Positions 1 through 10,327 are shown, counted from the first letter of the stretch. The stretch is 64,000 bases of DNA from Lachnospiraceae bacterium (GCA_009774245.1 VSNM01000002.1:124001-188000); one strand, 5' to 3'. Notes: generated from the letters alone by a model not told the origin. A program made the numbers and translations.

Positions 1-73
1 TAAAATATATTCATAGAAATATTAAGGAACTGTAAACACACGAAAACAAACCGCATCCATGGAGGGATTTCAT

Positions 74-3000
74 ATGTACCATTGCCACATAAACTTCCTG
101 TTCTGGGGACGTCAGCACCGACTGTTGAAGCAGATTGAAGCGATTCCCCCATTAGAACACTTCACACATAAATACTTCGAGAGCCCAAAACCATCTGAGG
201 CGATGATCTCAAAGGGCGACGTCATCATAGCGGATTTGAGCGGCACGGACGCCGTCCAGACAATCCGGACACTGCTCGCGGGCAAACGGCATGACGCGGA
301 ATTGATCGTGCTCGCAGACAAGGAACAGTCCGCGGCCCTGATCAGTCTGCCGGACTGCCTGGACGCAGTGTATGATATCTGGACGCTTCCACTGTCTGAC
401 AATGAGCTGAGATTCCACTTTACACGGTGGCAGCAGCACTACAAAATGCGCAAGGACTACTGGCAGACAAACCAGTATCTCGAAACCACCATCAACAGCG
501 TGCCCAACCTGATCTGGTACAAGACCAGAGACGGCATCCATGAGAAGGTCAATGACAGCTTCTGCATCACGGTCAACAAGACCAAAACACAGGTTGAAGG
601 ACAGCGCCACGCCTACATCTGGGATGTCGAGCAGGATGATCCTGCCTGTATCGAATCAGAGCGCGAGGTCATGAACCAGAGAAAAACCTGTATCGCCAAG
701 GAAACCGTCCAGACGAAGGATGGAACCAGGCTGCTCACCACATACAAATCCCCGCTGTACGACCTGGACGGGAGCGTCATGGGCACCGTGGGCGTGGGCA
801 TCGACACCACGAAGGAAAACGAGTACAGACAGCAGCTCATTTCTAAAACAAGGACTCTGGAAACGCTGTTCACCACGATGGACTGCGGCATCCTGTGCCA
901 CACTGTCGATGGCTCCAGAATCCTCAGTGTCAACGACGCCGCACTCAAAATCCTGGGCTATACATCACAGGAAGACCTCGTGAAATCCGGATTTGACATG
1001 ATCGCAGCATCCGTCGTGGAGGAAGACCGGGCATCCCTGCGCCAGAGCATCCTGTCCCTGCAGAAAGAGGGGGACAGCGTCAACGTCGCATACCGCGTGC
1101 TGCACGACAACGGAGATCTGCTGCACATCATGGGAAACATCAAGCTGATGCAGGAAAACGGAGAACAGTTCTATCAGCGTTTTCTCCTGGACTGCACCAC
1201 ACAGCGGCTGCGCGAGGAGGAAGAACGGCAGGAAAACGAACGACGGCAGATGGAGCTGATCCATGCGCTGAGCACCGACTACAACCTCGTATGCTTCTTT
1301 GACCTGGATACCAGTAAAGGAACCGCCCTCCGGAAAGGCAAATGCAAGGCTCAAGTGTTTGATGAACTTTTTACCGGCGAATTGTCCCTGGAAGAGAGCA
1401 TCGGACGTTACATCGACCGATGCGTCTATGAGGAGGATCGGGAAATGCTGCGGCAGGCGCTCTCCCGTGAAACCCTGATGCAGAAACTCGCCGAAAAGAC
1501 TACATACGTTGTCAATTTTCGAACGATCTGTCATGCGGACAATGAGGAAATGCGCTACTTCCAGGTGAAGACTGTCTGTGCCGGAGACTGGAGTAAGCAC
1601 TGTGGGATCGTCCTCGGTTTCCACAGCATTGACGAGGAAACTCGCAGCGAGATGGAGAAAAACACCATCCTGGAGGACGCGCTGATACAGGCAAACCGCG
1701 CCAACAAGGCAAAGAGTGTCTTTCTCTCCAATATGTCGCACGATATCCGCACCCCAATGAACGCCATCATCGGTTTCACGACACTGGCGCTCAGCCGCCT
1801 CGATCACACAGAGCAGGTTGAGGGATATCTCAAGAAGATCATGACCTCCAGCAACCATCTGCTGAATCTGATCAACAATGTTCTCGACATGAGCCACATT
1901 GAGAGCGGCAAGATGCAGCTGTCAGAACAGCTCTGCAGCCTTCCGGAAATCCTGCATGGACTGCGCAATATCATACAGGCAGACATTCATTCCAAGCAGC
2001 TTGAGCTGTACATGGACGCCATCGATGTACAGCATGAAAATATCTATTGCGACAGGCTGCGCCTGAATCAGGTATTGTTAAACCTGCTGAACAACGCCGT
2101 CAAATACACGACGGCCGGCGGGATCGTCAGCATCAAGGTCACAGAGAAAGTCGTGGCGCAGCAAGGATATGCCACATACGAATTTCAGGTCAAGGATACC
2201 GGCATCGGCATGAGTGAGGAATTTGTCTCCCATATCTTCGAGCCATTTGAGCGGGAGCACAATTCCACCATCAGCGGTATCCAGGGAACAGGACTCGGCA
2301 TGGCAATCACGAAAAACATCGTGACGATGATGAACGGCACAATCAGCGTGATCAGCAAACAGAACGTCGGATCAGAGTTTACCGTTTCCTTCACTTTCCG
2401 CGTCAGCTCAGATGGCATGGAATCACCACTGATCCCGGAATTAAAGGGATGCCGCGCCCTTGTCGTGGATGACGACTTTAACACATGCGACAGTGTCTCC
2501 TACATGCTGCAGCAGATCGGTATGCGCGCGGAATGGACATTGTCCGGAAAAGAGGCAGTGCTCCGCACCCACCAGGCCGTCACCCGCAAAGACTGCTACT
2601 CCGTCTACATTATTGACTGGCTGCTGCCTGACATGAATGGTATTGAAGTGGCGCGCAGAATCCAGAAGGAGACCGGCGGAAATGTGCCGATCATCGTACT
2701 GACAGCGTACAACTGGGAGGATATTGAGGATGAGGCGAGGGAAGCCGGCGTCACAGCTTTTTGCAGCAAGCCCCTGTTCCTCTCCGAGCTCCGGGAGTGC
2801 CTGCATTCCGTCACAAGCGCCGGACAAAAGCACAGACCGGACGGTCTCGTGGAATCCGCGCCGTTTCATGCAGAACGCCTCCTGCTCGTGGAGGACAATG
2901 AACTGAACCAGGAGATCGCGGCAGAGATCCTGCAGGAGGCAGGATTTGAGGTAGATATCGCCGGCAACGGCCAGGTGGCAATCGACAAACTGAAGGCTTC

Positions 3001-3253
3001 CCGCCCCGGATATTACCAGGTGATCCTGATGGATGTACAGATGCCTGTCATGAACGGCTACGAGGCAACGCGGGCCATCCGCGGGCTCGAAGATCCACAG
3101 CTTGCATCGATCCCGATCCTCGCCATGACTGCCAACGCGTTTGAGGAGGATAAACAGGAGGCCTTAAGAAGCGGTATGAACGGACACATCGCAAAGCCGA
3201 TCAATATCAATAACCTGATGAACGCCTTAAAAAATATCCTCAAAGCTGAATAA
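74..3253 (+). CDS. Hybrid sensor histidine kinase with two receiver domains
   Basis: Probably a cytoplasmic signalling kinase, since no membrane segment is visible. Order: an N-terminal receiver-like region (about 1-110, with strands such as VIIADLSG), PAS domains at about 140-250 and 260-380, a third PAS-like stretch to about 540, HisKA with the phospho-acceptor His in SHDIRTPMNAI near residue 556, HATPase_c with DTGIGMS and GTGLGMAI, receiver 1 (about 815-930, acceptor Asp in YIIDWLLPD) and receiver 2 (about 945-1055, acceptor in LMDVQMPVMNG, conserved Lys in AKPIN). I prefer the ATG at 74 over the one at 59, because GGAGG at 61-65 sits 8 bases upstream of 74 and lies inside the longer reading. 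It is the only plus-strand gene and no partner regulator is adjacent. The signal sensed is unknown. Confidence 0.93.
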   Translation: MYHCHINFLFWGRQHRLLKQIEAIPPLEHFTHKYFESPKPSEAMISKGDVIIADLSGTDAVQTIRTLLAGKRHDAELIVLADKEQSAALISLPDCLDAVYDIWTLPLSDNELRFHFTRWQQHYKMRKDYWQTNQYLETTINSVPNLIWYKTRDGIHEKVNDSFCITVNKTKTQVEGQRHAYIWDVEQDDPACIESEREVMNQRKTCIAKETVQTKDGTRLLTTYKSPLYDLDGSVMGTVGVGIDTTKENEYRQQLISKTRTLETLFTTMDCGILCHTVDGSRILSVNDAALKILGYTSQEDLVKSGFDMIAASVVEEDRASLRQSILSLQKEGDSVNVAYRVLHDNGDLLHIMGNIKLMQENGEQFYQRFLLDCTTQRLREEEERQENERRQMELIHALSTDYNLVCFFDLDTSKGTALRKGKCKAQVFDELFTGELSLEESIGRYIDRCVYEEDREMLRQALSRETLMQKLAEKTTYVVNFRTICHADNEEMRYFQVKTVCAGDWSKHCGIVLGFHSIDEETRSEMEKNTILEDALIQANRANKAKSVFLSNMSHDIRTPMNAIIGFTTLALSRLDHTEQVEGYLKKIMTSSNHLLNLINNVLDMSHIESGKMQLSEQLCSLPEILHGLRNIIQADIHSKQLELYMDAIDVQHENIYCDRLRLNQVLLNLLNNAVKYTTAGGIVSIKVTEKVVAQQGYATYEFQVKDTGIGMSEEFVSHIFEPFEREHNSTISGIQGTGLGMAITKNIVTMMNGTISVISKQNVGSEFTVSFTFRVSSDGMESPLIPELKGCRALVVDDDFNTCDSVSYMLQQIGMRAEWTLSGKEAVLRTHQAVTRKDCYSVYIIDWLLPDMNGIEVARRIQKETGGNVPIIVLTAYNWEDIEDEAREAGVTAFCSKPLFLSELRECLHSVTSAGQKHRPDGLVESAPFHAERLLLVEDNELNQEIAAEILQEAGFEVDIAGNGQVAIDKLKASRPGYYQVILMDVQMPVMNGYEATRAIRGLEDPQLASIPILAMTANAFEEDKQEALRSGMNGHIAKPININNLMNALKNILKAE

Positions 3254-3260
3254 TTACATA

Positions 3261-3294
3261 AAATGAAAAAGGCGCTTGCGCGCCTTTTTCATTT
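3261..3294. terminator. Bidirectional intrinsic terminator between convergent genes
   Basis: Perfect 15-bp inverted repeat: left arm 3261-3275, loop TTGC, right arm 3280-3294. The core is GGCGC/GCGCC flanked by A and T tracts, so it works on both strands. The stop codon of the minus-strand gene (3289-3291) lies inside the right arm. Confidence 0.9.
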
Positions 3295-6200
3295 TTCCTC
3301 TGCCTTCTTCTGACGCCGTTTATTCCTGCGCGCCATACCTCTCTTGACCAGTATGATCAACAGAATCACAACAACCGCTGCCGATGCCGCACAGACAATT
3401 ATGAGCACCAGGTTCGATGGATTCTCCACGACACAGAAATACGCCTGTGTCCCAAACATCTCCACCTGCAGGTACTGTCCCCTGCTCTTACTCTCCAGCG
3501 CTGTCCATGCGCCGTTCCTGTAGCCATAGACGATGGCATCCTCATAAGGATTCAGGATTCTCAGCGCGAAGGAGTCCGTCTCTTTGATATCACTGTTTTC
3601 CAGCGTCACCTCGTACACCACATTCTGTTTTCCGTCCGCTTCCTCCGGCGGAGCCATATCGCTGATTTTGGCATCCAGCACGGTATCCTCTGTAAAAATG
3701 TCCTCGATCAGGGCATATGGCTTGTGTCGCTGTCCCTCCTCTGTACTGCCGTCACCGGCATTGCTCTGTACGACTGTCACATTATCCCGGTACTCTGCCT
3801 CGACAACCATGGTTCCAGCCATTGTCCTGTCCGACACGTCGGGCCATACCCCATATACGCCTTCCCTGGCGGGAATCTGAGGATAATTCAGTTTATCCAG
3901 CCGCTCACCGTACTTGACTTCCTCGGCTCCAAGATAGGTATCTTCTATCTTATAGATGACCTTCAAGTGCCAGAACTGTGTGGGAAGCTGCTCCACTGCC
4001 AGCAGCTCCTGGTAGCTGATCGGCTCTGCCACACCAATATAGCTGATATTGTCAATGCCATGGACGCCCTCAGCCACATAATAATTGTCCACGACCTTTG
4101 GCTCGACCGTCCCTTCGGACTCGTCGTCCGTGTCCGTGTCAGCAATGTCATATCCTGCGATTTGTCCCGCGATTGCGCCTGCCCTGCCGTTCTCTGCCTG
4201 CACCTCCGCCATCGAATAGCAGTTTCTGAGCGTGTCTGCATAGCCGGCGATACCGCCTACATTTTTGTTTCCCGCGACAGAACACAGCGCATAACATCTC
4301 TTGATGATCGTGAGGGATTCGCCGCAGATGCCGCCCACGTAATCCCCCTCGGTGCTCTCCACGCTCCCATAGCTCTCCGAATCAACGATAATGCCGTGGT
4401 TCATGTACCCGCAGATACCGCCCGCACCGTTCTTCTTGGAGGTAATATAGCCTTCATTGACACTGTCTGTGACAAGGCATTTCGTGATGAAGCGCCTGCC
4501 CAGCTCATACTCAATCGAACCAGCCGCACTGTCCTCTGGATCTTCATCGTCGATCGACATGGAGCCTGCGATACCGCCGACATTGATATCCCCCTTCACG
4601 ACTCCCTTGTTGCTGCAGGACTCCGCCTTTCCTGTCGTGATGGACTCAATATCCTCATCATCAACATCCTCATAGAGCTCCTCAAGACTCAGCTTCTGGG
4701 CATCGGTCAGCCGGTCAGCCAGAAGGTTAAACACGACATTGATCTGATCATTGACAGCCTTCAGGTCCGCATTGACCACATCGGAATAGTCTGATGCATT
4801 ATCACTCAGAAGCTTTAAGCTGTCGCTGATCCCCTGAAGCTGGTTATTTAAGTTTGTCCTGTTGTAGTCATACTCTGCGCCAAGCTTCGTAAAGCTGAGC
4901 TCCGGCTGTCCATTTACATAGTCAACAATATCCCTCGTGTGCCTCGTCGCAGCCTTCACGGAATCAAGCGCGCTCTTTAAGCGGTCCGACGCATTGCCGA
5001 GATCCCTGCTCACCTCCTCGAGGGAATCCGCAGCCTGCTCGCCGTAAATCTCTGCGAGAACTTGCGTATTTTCCATCATGGTGGTGGTCGCGGACAGCAT
5101 TTTCTGCAATTCCGCCGCGCTTACCGAGTCACTGTTATTGATCCTGTCGTTGATTTTCCTCGCTGCGTCCTGCGCCTCGCGGATCGCATTCTCGATCTCC
5201 GTCTTTGCATTTTCGACTGCGCCCGACCTTGTGGTTATCCTCCGAAACTGTATGGATACATTGTATTCTCCGCCCGCCGCTACCGCAAAGGAGTAGGAAT
5301 TGCCCCTGTCGGGAGAAATCCTCGTACCATTCAGCGTCACATAATCCACAGCGTACCCGCCCGACGGCTCCGCTGTGATTACCGCCTCATCCTTCTGATC
5401 GCTGACCAGACAGCTGGCGTTCCCCGACAAATTGGAGGTAATCCTGATCGACGCCGGCGGATTCAATATGGGGCTGCGTGTTGTATACAGAGTCTCATCT
5501 GTAATGCTGTCATCGCTGCCAGTATTGTCATCATCACCCATATCTGCCGCGTCATCCTTATCTGCATTCGTGTCTTTATCTGCATTTATGTCCTTATCCG
5601 TATTGGCGCCCTTATCTGCATTCGTGTCCTTATCCGTATTCACGTCCTTGTTGTCCGCATCCGGAGCGCTGTTCTTATCTGCGCCCGTTTCGTCAGGAGC
5701 GCTGTCCTCGCCTGCCTCATCTGAATCGCCGCTACCTGCGTCATCACCAACCGTACCGCTCAAAAAGGCTGCACCGGCGCCATAATATGACTGCTGCATA
5801 ATCTGTTCCGGCTGATCCGACGAGCTGTCCTCTTCCGCGCCATTCTCTGGACTGTCCGCGTTTTCCGTGCTGCCCTCCGGCTTGCTCTCGCTTTCTGGAC
5901 TGTTCGCGTTTTCTGTATTGCTCTCAGACTTGCTTTCCGCCTCTGTACTGCTCTCCGGCCCTGTGCTGCTCTCCGGACTGCTCGCGTTTTCTGTGCTGCT
6001 CTCTGGCTCCGTGCTGTCCTCTGTGCTGCTCTCTGATTCCGTGCTGCTCTCCGGCTCTGTGCCGCTCTCTGACTCCTTGCTGCTCTCCGGCTCTGTGCTG
6101 CTCTCTGGCTCCGTCGTCTCCTCTGATTCGTCTTCCTCGACCGGTCCCATCGTATACGTGCTAAAGTCCACAACGGCTATTCCGTCGCCGGGCTCAAAAT

Positions 6201-7794
6201 ACGCCTCGACGCGCACATTCTCCGCAGGCATCGTAAAGTTAAACGGCGACGTTGTGGATGACGCCACTTTTTCACCGTTCGTGACCTTCACGACATCAAC
6301 CCGTGACAGTCGGTAATCTCCCTGCGAGGTATCCGGCTCCGCTGTGATCCTGACTTCCTCCCCATTCTTAGGATTGTAAGCTCCGGCGACGACATATCCC
6401 CCAACCGTGTGGAGCAGGGTGATCCGATTGTGCGACGACGCGTCATACGGCTCGTCGCCGATATCCGTTATCCTGCCCAGATCGCCTGAAATATCCTTAA
6501 ATGCATCGACAGCGCTGGTAAAGCTGTTCTCAGCCGCCTCAAAGTCATCAAACACCGCGGGAGTCATCTCCATCACATGATCAAGACGGTCAGACAACGC
6601 CTGAATCTGATCAAGGTTGTCGTCCACAAAATCACCAATCTGTTCCGCAAGTACATCGGCTGCATCCACAGCGTTGTCACTGTACAGCGTGAGGGTATCA
6701 AAATCCCGTTTCACACCATCCTTCGTCGCCTGCATGTCATCGATCGTCTTGTCAATCAGGTCATGCAGCTTGTCGACAGCATTTCTGAGGGATTCCGCCT
6801 CGTCAATCTCTATAAACGGCTCCATCTGCCCCACAATGCCACCGATATCCTTGCGCCCGTACACAGTGCCGTTATTCGTGCTGAGCGACACAACGCCCGA
6901 CTGACGCCCCACGATGCCGCCGATATTGTAGCCCGTATGCTCATACCCGACCGTTCCCGTATTGGTACACCTCGCGACCACACCGTCCGAAAATCCCGCG
7001 ATACCGCCCGTGTCAACCCCGCTGTACAGCTCATTGTCATCATTGGCCGTAAGGCTCTCCAGGATTCCCATGCCGGTTCCCATCTCATCGTCCTCCTCAA
7101 CCCACGCGCTGTCATCGTTGACTCCCGCGCGGTTTGAGCAGTAGTTCAATGTGCCATGGTTGATCCCGACGATTCCTCCCGTGGAGTAGTAACCCGTAAT
7201 CCTTCCCTTTGCGGCACAGCCTGTTATGATGCCGGTCCTGCCGTTGATACCCGCAATACCGCCAACCGTGTCCCGTCCGCTCACCGTTCCCTGGAATGTA
7301 CAGTTCTTGATCATTCCATAGTTCACACCGCAGATGCTTCCGATGCATTCCTTCTGATTCTCGGACTCAATATTTCCCCTCAATGTCAGATTCTGAACAA
7401 CGCCGTCGCTCTCCACATAGCGGAACAGACCGACCACATACCCGTCACCCAGATAATCAAATCCCGAGATCGTGTGGCCAACCCCGTCAAATATCCCGTT
7501 AAATACGGGGATGAGTTGAAGCCCGGTCCCCGCAAGGTCGATATCCGCCTTAAGGCTCACATATTTATTTTCCGACCAGGAATCAATGTAGCACTTTTGG
7601 GCGAAGTCAGCAAACTCCTCCGCTGTGCTGATATCGATGCGCTCGTACCTGATCTCCTCCTCTGAGACCGCTTTTGTCTCCTCCGCCGCGCGGATGCCCT
7701 GCGGCGGTACCATGCCAATGACCATTGTAGCGGTCAGCGCCAATGCCAATACCTTTTTATGTACTCTTTTATGAAACCTAGGCATCTCCTTCAC
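3289..7794 (-). CDS. Large GLUG-motif/coiled-coil surface protein with C-terminal membrane anchor
   Basis: About 1500 residues. Order: signal peptide (hydrophobic segment 14-30, likely cut near IRA/AEE), GLUG-type repeats at about 150-325 (GGIAGING, GGIVGINH, GGIVGRQ), a helical coiled-coil region at about 330-440, Ser/Glu/Pro-rich repeats at about 555-660, an Asp/Lys/Asn-rich repeat run at about 700-765, a small beta-rich domain, a second coiled-coil region, a second GLUG block (GGIAGSM, GGICGYM, GGIAGYA) and one membrane helix followed by a basic tail. The GLUG plus coiled-coil arrangement thus appears twice. There is no LPXTG, so it is probably membrane-anchored with its bulk outside. The start is GTG 7794 or ATG 7785; both overlap the transporter stop, implying translational coupling. 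Function unknown; an adhesin or envelope partner of the transporter is inference. Confidence 0.85.
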   Translation of the reverse strand: MKEMPRFHKRVHKKVLALALTATMVIGMVPPQGIRAAEETKAVSEEEIRYERIDISTAEEFADFAQKCYIDSWSENKYVSLKADIDLAGTGLQLIPVFNGIFDGVGHTISGFDYLGDGYVVGLFRYVESDGVVQNLTLRGNIESENQKECIGSICGVNYGMIKNCTFQGTVSGRDTVGGIAGINGRTGIITGCAAKGRITGYYSTGGIVGINHGTLNYCSNRAGVNDDSAWVEEDDEMGTGMGILESLTANDDNELYSGVDTGGIAGFSDGVVARCTNTGTVGYEHTGYNIGGIVGRQSGVVSLSTNNGTVYGRKDIGGIVGQMEPFIEIDEAESLRNAVDKLHDLIDKTIDDMQATKDGVKRDFDTLTLYSDNAVDAADVLAEQIGDFVDDNLDQIQALSDRLDHVMEMTPAVFDDFEAAENSFTSAVDAFKDISGDLGRITDIGDEPYDASSHNRITLLHTVGGYVVAGAYNPKNGEEVRITAEPDTSQGDYRLSRVDVVKVTNGEKVASSTTSPFNFTMPAENVRVEAYFEPGDGIAVVDFSTYTMGPVEEDESEETTEPESSTEPESSKESESGTEPESSTESESSTEDSTEPESSTENASSPESSTGPESSTEAESKSESNTENANSPESESKPEGSTENADSPENGAEEDSSSDQPEQIMQQSYYGAGAAFLSGTVGDDAGSGDSDEAGEDSAPDETGADKNSAPDADNKDVNTDKDTNADKGANTDKDINADKDTNADKDDAADMGDDDNTGSDDSITDETLYTTRSPILNPPASIRITSNLSGNASCLVSDQKDEAVITAEPSGGYAVDYVTLNGTRISPDRGNSYSFAVAAGGEYNVSIQFRRITTRSGAVENAKTEIENAIREAQDAARKINDRINNSDSVSAAELQKMLSATTTMMENTQVLAEIYGEQAADSLEEVSRDLGNASDRLKSALDSVKAATRHTRDIVDYVNGQPELSFTKLGAEYDYNRTNLNNQLQGISDSLKLLSDNASDYSDVVNADLKAVNDQINVVFNLLADRLTDAQKLSLEELYEDVDDEDIESITTGKAESCSNKGVVKGDINVGGIAGSMSIDDEDPEDSAAGSIEYELGRRFITKCLVTDSVNEGYITSKKNGAGGICGYMNHGIIVDSESYGSVESTEGDYVGGICGESLTIIKRCYALCSVAGNKNVGGIAGYADTLRNCYSMAEVQAENGRAGAIAGQIAGYDIADTDTDDESEGTVEPKVVDNYYVAEGVHGIDNISYIGVAEPISYQELLAVEQLPTQFWHLKVIYKIEDTYLGAEEVKYGERLDKLNYPQIPAREGVYGVWPDVSDRTMAGTMVVEAEYRDNVTVVQSNAGDGSTEEGQRHKPYALIEDIFTEDTVLDAKISDMAPPEEADGKQNVVYEVTLENSDIKETDSFALRILNPYEDAIVYGYRNGAWTALESKSRGQYLQVEMFGTQAYFCVVENPSNLVLIIVCAASAAVVVILLIILVKRGMARRNKRRQKKAEEK

Positions 7795-10270
7795 CTTCTT
7801 CCCTCTGCATCAGTTCATTCAATTCGCTGCCATCGTCCTCACGCTGCTCCAGTTTGCCCATGTTGACAAACAGGCTCGCGTCGCCGCGCACCAGACCGTG
7901 CACTTCTCCCACGATCGTGCCGTTGATCTGTCCCTGCACGAGACCGTCCACGCGCATCAGACCGCTCACGCGCTCCAGCTTCAGCGGAATCGACACTGCA
8001 AACGAAGTCCTGTCAATGATCTTTTCGCCCAGCAGGAGAATCTGCGGGAGCACAAACATAACCGTAAAGATCGAAAGGATTGTGCCGCGTCCAAGGCACT
8101 GCCCGATACCGCACACCGCACCGTCCGAGGACATCTGCCCGATAAAGATACCCGCAAGCGCAAGCATCGTTCCCGATGTGACGATCGTCGGAAACGCGAA
8201 GTTCATCGTCTCGATGATCGCGTCTTTCTTCGACATTTTGTCCTTGATCTCCATAAATCGTCCTGATATAACGATCGCGTAGTCAATATTGGCACCCATC
8301 TGAATAGATGACACGATCATGGCGCTCAGGAAGAACACATTCTTCTGCTCCACAGACGGGAAGGAGAAATTCACCCAGATCACGCCCTGAATCACCGCGA
8401 TCAGCAGCACCGGCATACCGGCCGACATAAAGGTAAACAATAGCACCACCAGCACCGCAAGGATGGAGACCACATTGACGACCGTGTTGTCCCTCTGGAA
8501 CGTCTTGTACAGATCGTACTGGCTTGTCGATTCCCCCGGAACCAACACTTCCGACTGGTCATAGTACTTCCCCGCAATCTCATGCATCTCGTCGAGAAAT
8601 GCAAACGTCTCATCGCCCTCCTCCGGCAGTGTCAGATATACCAGCATGCGGCTGTAATCCTCGCCCTGCAGCTGGTCAAGCGCGATCTGCATCTTGGTGT
8701 GGGCGTCCTCGAGGGTATCCATCAGCTCGTCATCCAGCGTCACATACCCCTCATCCACCTCGTCGTAGAGAAACATAAACATGTCGATCAGCGGAACGCT
8801 GTAGTTCGAAAATCCGTTCACAATCTTGGCATAATTCTCGTCGTTCACCGCGTACGCCATGTACAGCAGCTCCGCGATCTCGTAATCAAGCTCCAAAAGC
8901 TCCGAGAAATCCCGCGCCGTCAGCTTGTCCGTGAGCATATAGCCGTCCATCGCCTCCGTGTTTGCAAGCCCCTGCGAGTGGTCGACCTCCGGTCTGGCGT
9001 CCAGTTCTTTCAACAGACGCGCCTCCTTCTCATAGTTTCCCGCCGGAACGATGAGCGCCACGAAATTCTCCGCGCCAAAGCTCTCCTCGATCATCTCATC
9101 GACCACCATGGCATCGCTCTGCACAGGTGTTTCCAGCTGTGTATAGCCATATACATACGGACAATGCGACTGAATGATATAGGCGCCCACCAGCACGACA
9201 AGAAACAGCGGAGGGATGATATATCTCGTTTTGTACGCAAATTTTCCCACAAATGGAATGTCCGGTATAAAACTCTTATGCTTTGTCTTATCCATCGCCT
9301 TGCCAAAGAGCATAATCAGCCCCGGCATCAACAAAAATACGCCGAGCAGACTCAGCAGGATCGCCCTGATCAGGCAGAGCGCCATGTCACTGCCAATGCC
9401 AAACTGCATGAACATCATCGCGATCAGACCGCCCATCGTAGTCAGAGAGCTTGAAAAGATCTCAGGGATCGCCTTGCTGAGCGCAACAATATCTGCTTCC
9501 CTGATATCAAGCGTCTGGTGTTCCTCCTTATACCGATTACAGAAGATAACCGCATAGTCCACAGACAGCGCCAACTGCAGCACGATCGTGACAGAGTCCG
9601 ACACAAAGGAGATCGTTCCCATCATAAAATTTGTTCCCTTGGTGATCAGCGCCGCCGAGCAGAAGGTCAGCAGCAGCACCGGCACCTCCGCCCATGTCTG
9701 CGAGGTGAACAGCAGCACCGAGACCACCACGATCGCGACCAGCACGCTGATCACGCTCATCTCCTTGGCCAGCTGTTCCGCCGACGCGTCTCCCATGGAA
9801 GTCGACACATAGATATCGTACCCGTCGAGCAGCGCCCTGACTTCATCGAGCGCCGCAAGCGCCCTGTCATCCGTCTCCTCATATCCAAAGGTGATGCTGT
9901 ACAGCGCCGAGAAATTGTTGTAATGGCTCTCCGAGTTGTCAAAGTCAAGCATAATGATGCTGTCAAAATCCAAAAGCTCCTCATAGATCCTGTCAGCCTC
10001 TTCGTAGGGAATGTTCGTCACCATGACCTTGGCTGTGCCATAGGTGATAAACTGTTCCTCCATGCGGTCAAGCCCCTGACTGGTCTCTGTCGTGGCCGGC
10101 AGATAGGCCGAAAGCGCATTCTCCACTGACACCCAGTTCATGGACACCACAGAAAAAATCAGCGCGATGCCAAACAGCAGAAAAAACAAGTTGCGTCTGT
10201 CAACGATAAAGGTGGCGACTTTGATCATAAATCCGCCATCCTCACCGCCTTTTTTGGATTGTTCGTCCAT
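7778..10270 (-). CDS. MMPL/RND-family membrane transporter
   Basis: An 830-residue polytopic protein with the two-fold MMPL/YdfJ plan: a TM segment near the N terminus, a large extracellular loop, a TM bundle with SVDYAVIFCNRYKEE, then a second loop and a second bundle with the matching NIDYAIVISGRFMEI. These DY...R..E motifs are the usual proton-relay region of MMPL proteins. The family exports lipids, drugs or lipoglycans; the substrate here is unknown. The last 70 or so residues form a hydrophilic tail of short V-x-G repeats (VDGLVQGQING, VHGLVRGD) resembling a small beta-helix, which is not part of the core family. ATG 10270 has AAAGGAG 10 bases upstream. It is first in a two-gene operon with the GLUG protein, under a promoter overlapped by a perfect palindrome. 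Confidence 0.93.
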   Translation of the reverse strand: MDEQSKKGGEDGGFMIKVATFIVDRRNLFFLLFGIALIFSVVSMNWVSVENALSAYLPATTETSQGLDRMEEQFITYGTAKVMVTNIPYEEADRIYEELLDFDSIIMLDFDNSESHYNNFSALYSITFGYEETDDRALAALDEVRALLDGYDIYVSTSMGDASAEQLAKEMSVISVLVAIVVVSVLLFTSQTWAEVPVLLLTFCSAALITKGTNFMMGTISFVSDSVTIVLQLALSVDYAVIFCNRYKEEHQTLDIREADIVALSKAIPEIFSSSLTTMGGLIAMMFMQFGIGSDMALCLIRAILLSLLGVFLLMPGLIMLFGKAMDKTKHKSFIPDIPFVGKFAYKTRYIIPPLFLVVLVGAYIIQSHCPYVYGYTQLETPVQSDAMVVDEMIEESFGAENFVALIVPAGNYEKEARLLKELDARPEVDHSQGLANTEAMDGYMLTDKLTARDFSELLELDYEIAELLYMAYAVNDENYAKIVNGFSNYSVPLIDMFMFLYDEVDEGYVTLDDELMDTLEDAHTKMQIALDQLQGEDYSRMLVYLTLPEEGDETFAFLDEMHEIAGKYYDQSEVLVPGESTSQYDLYKTFQRDNTVVNVVSILAVLVVLLFTFMSAGMPVLLIAVIQGVIWVNFSFPSVEQKNVFFLSAMIVSSIQMGANIDYAIVISGRFMEIKDKMSKKDAIIETMNFAFPTIVTSGTMLALAGIFIGQMSSDGAVCGIGQCLGRGTILSIFTVMFVLPQILLLGEKIIDRTSFAVSIPLKLERVSGLMRVDGLVQGQINGTIVGEVHGLVRGDASLFVNMGKLEQREDDGSELNELMQREEGEGDA

Positions 10271-10291
10271 TTTTCTTTCACTCCTTTACAC

Positions 10292-10306
10292 ATCAAATAG
10301 TTTGAT
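10292..10306. promoter_or_regulatory. Inverted repeat near the transporter transcription start
   Basis: ATCAAA-TAG-TTTGAT, a perfect 6-bp inverted repeat with a 3-base centre, just downstream of the predicted start of transcription and upstream of the ribosome-binding site. It could be a second operator or an mRNA hairpin. Confidence 0.45.
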
Positions 10307-10313
10307 ATTAGAG

Positions 10314-10327
10314 TGTAGTATACTACA
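10314..10327. promoter_or_regulatory. Perfect 14-bp palindrome over the -10 box (candidate operator)
   Basis: TGTAGTATACTACA is its own reverse complement and covers the -10 hexamer of the transporter promoter. Position and symmetry fit a dimeric repressor of the TetR, PadR or MarR type. No such regulator is encoded in the window, so the binder is unknown. Confidence 0.6.

Noticed and set aside
965..1897. 310-codon minus-strand open frame opposite the histidine kinase
   Set aside because: The plus-strand reading contains intact PAS and HisKA motifs; the minus reading has none.
3724..4794. 356-codon plus-strand open frame inside the GLUG gene
   Set aside because: Shadow frame of the minus-strand repeats with no start signal; its composition mirrors the GLUG codons.
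5860..6120. Short tandem repeats resembling a repeat array
   Set aside because: They are in-frame Ser/Glu/Pro codon repeats of the surface protein, with no spacer-repeat regularity as in CRISPR.
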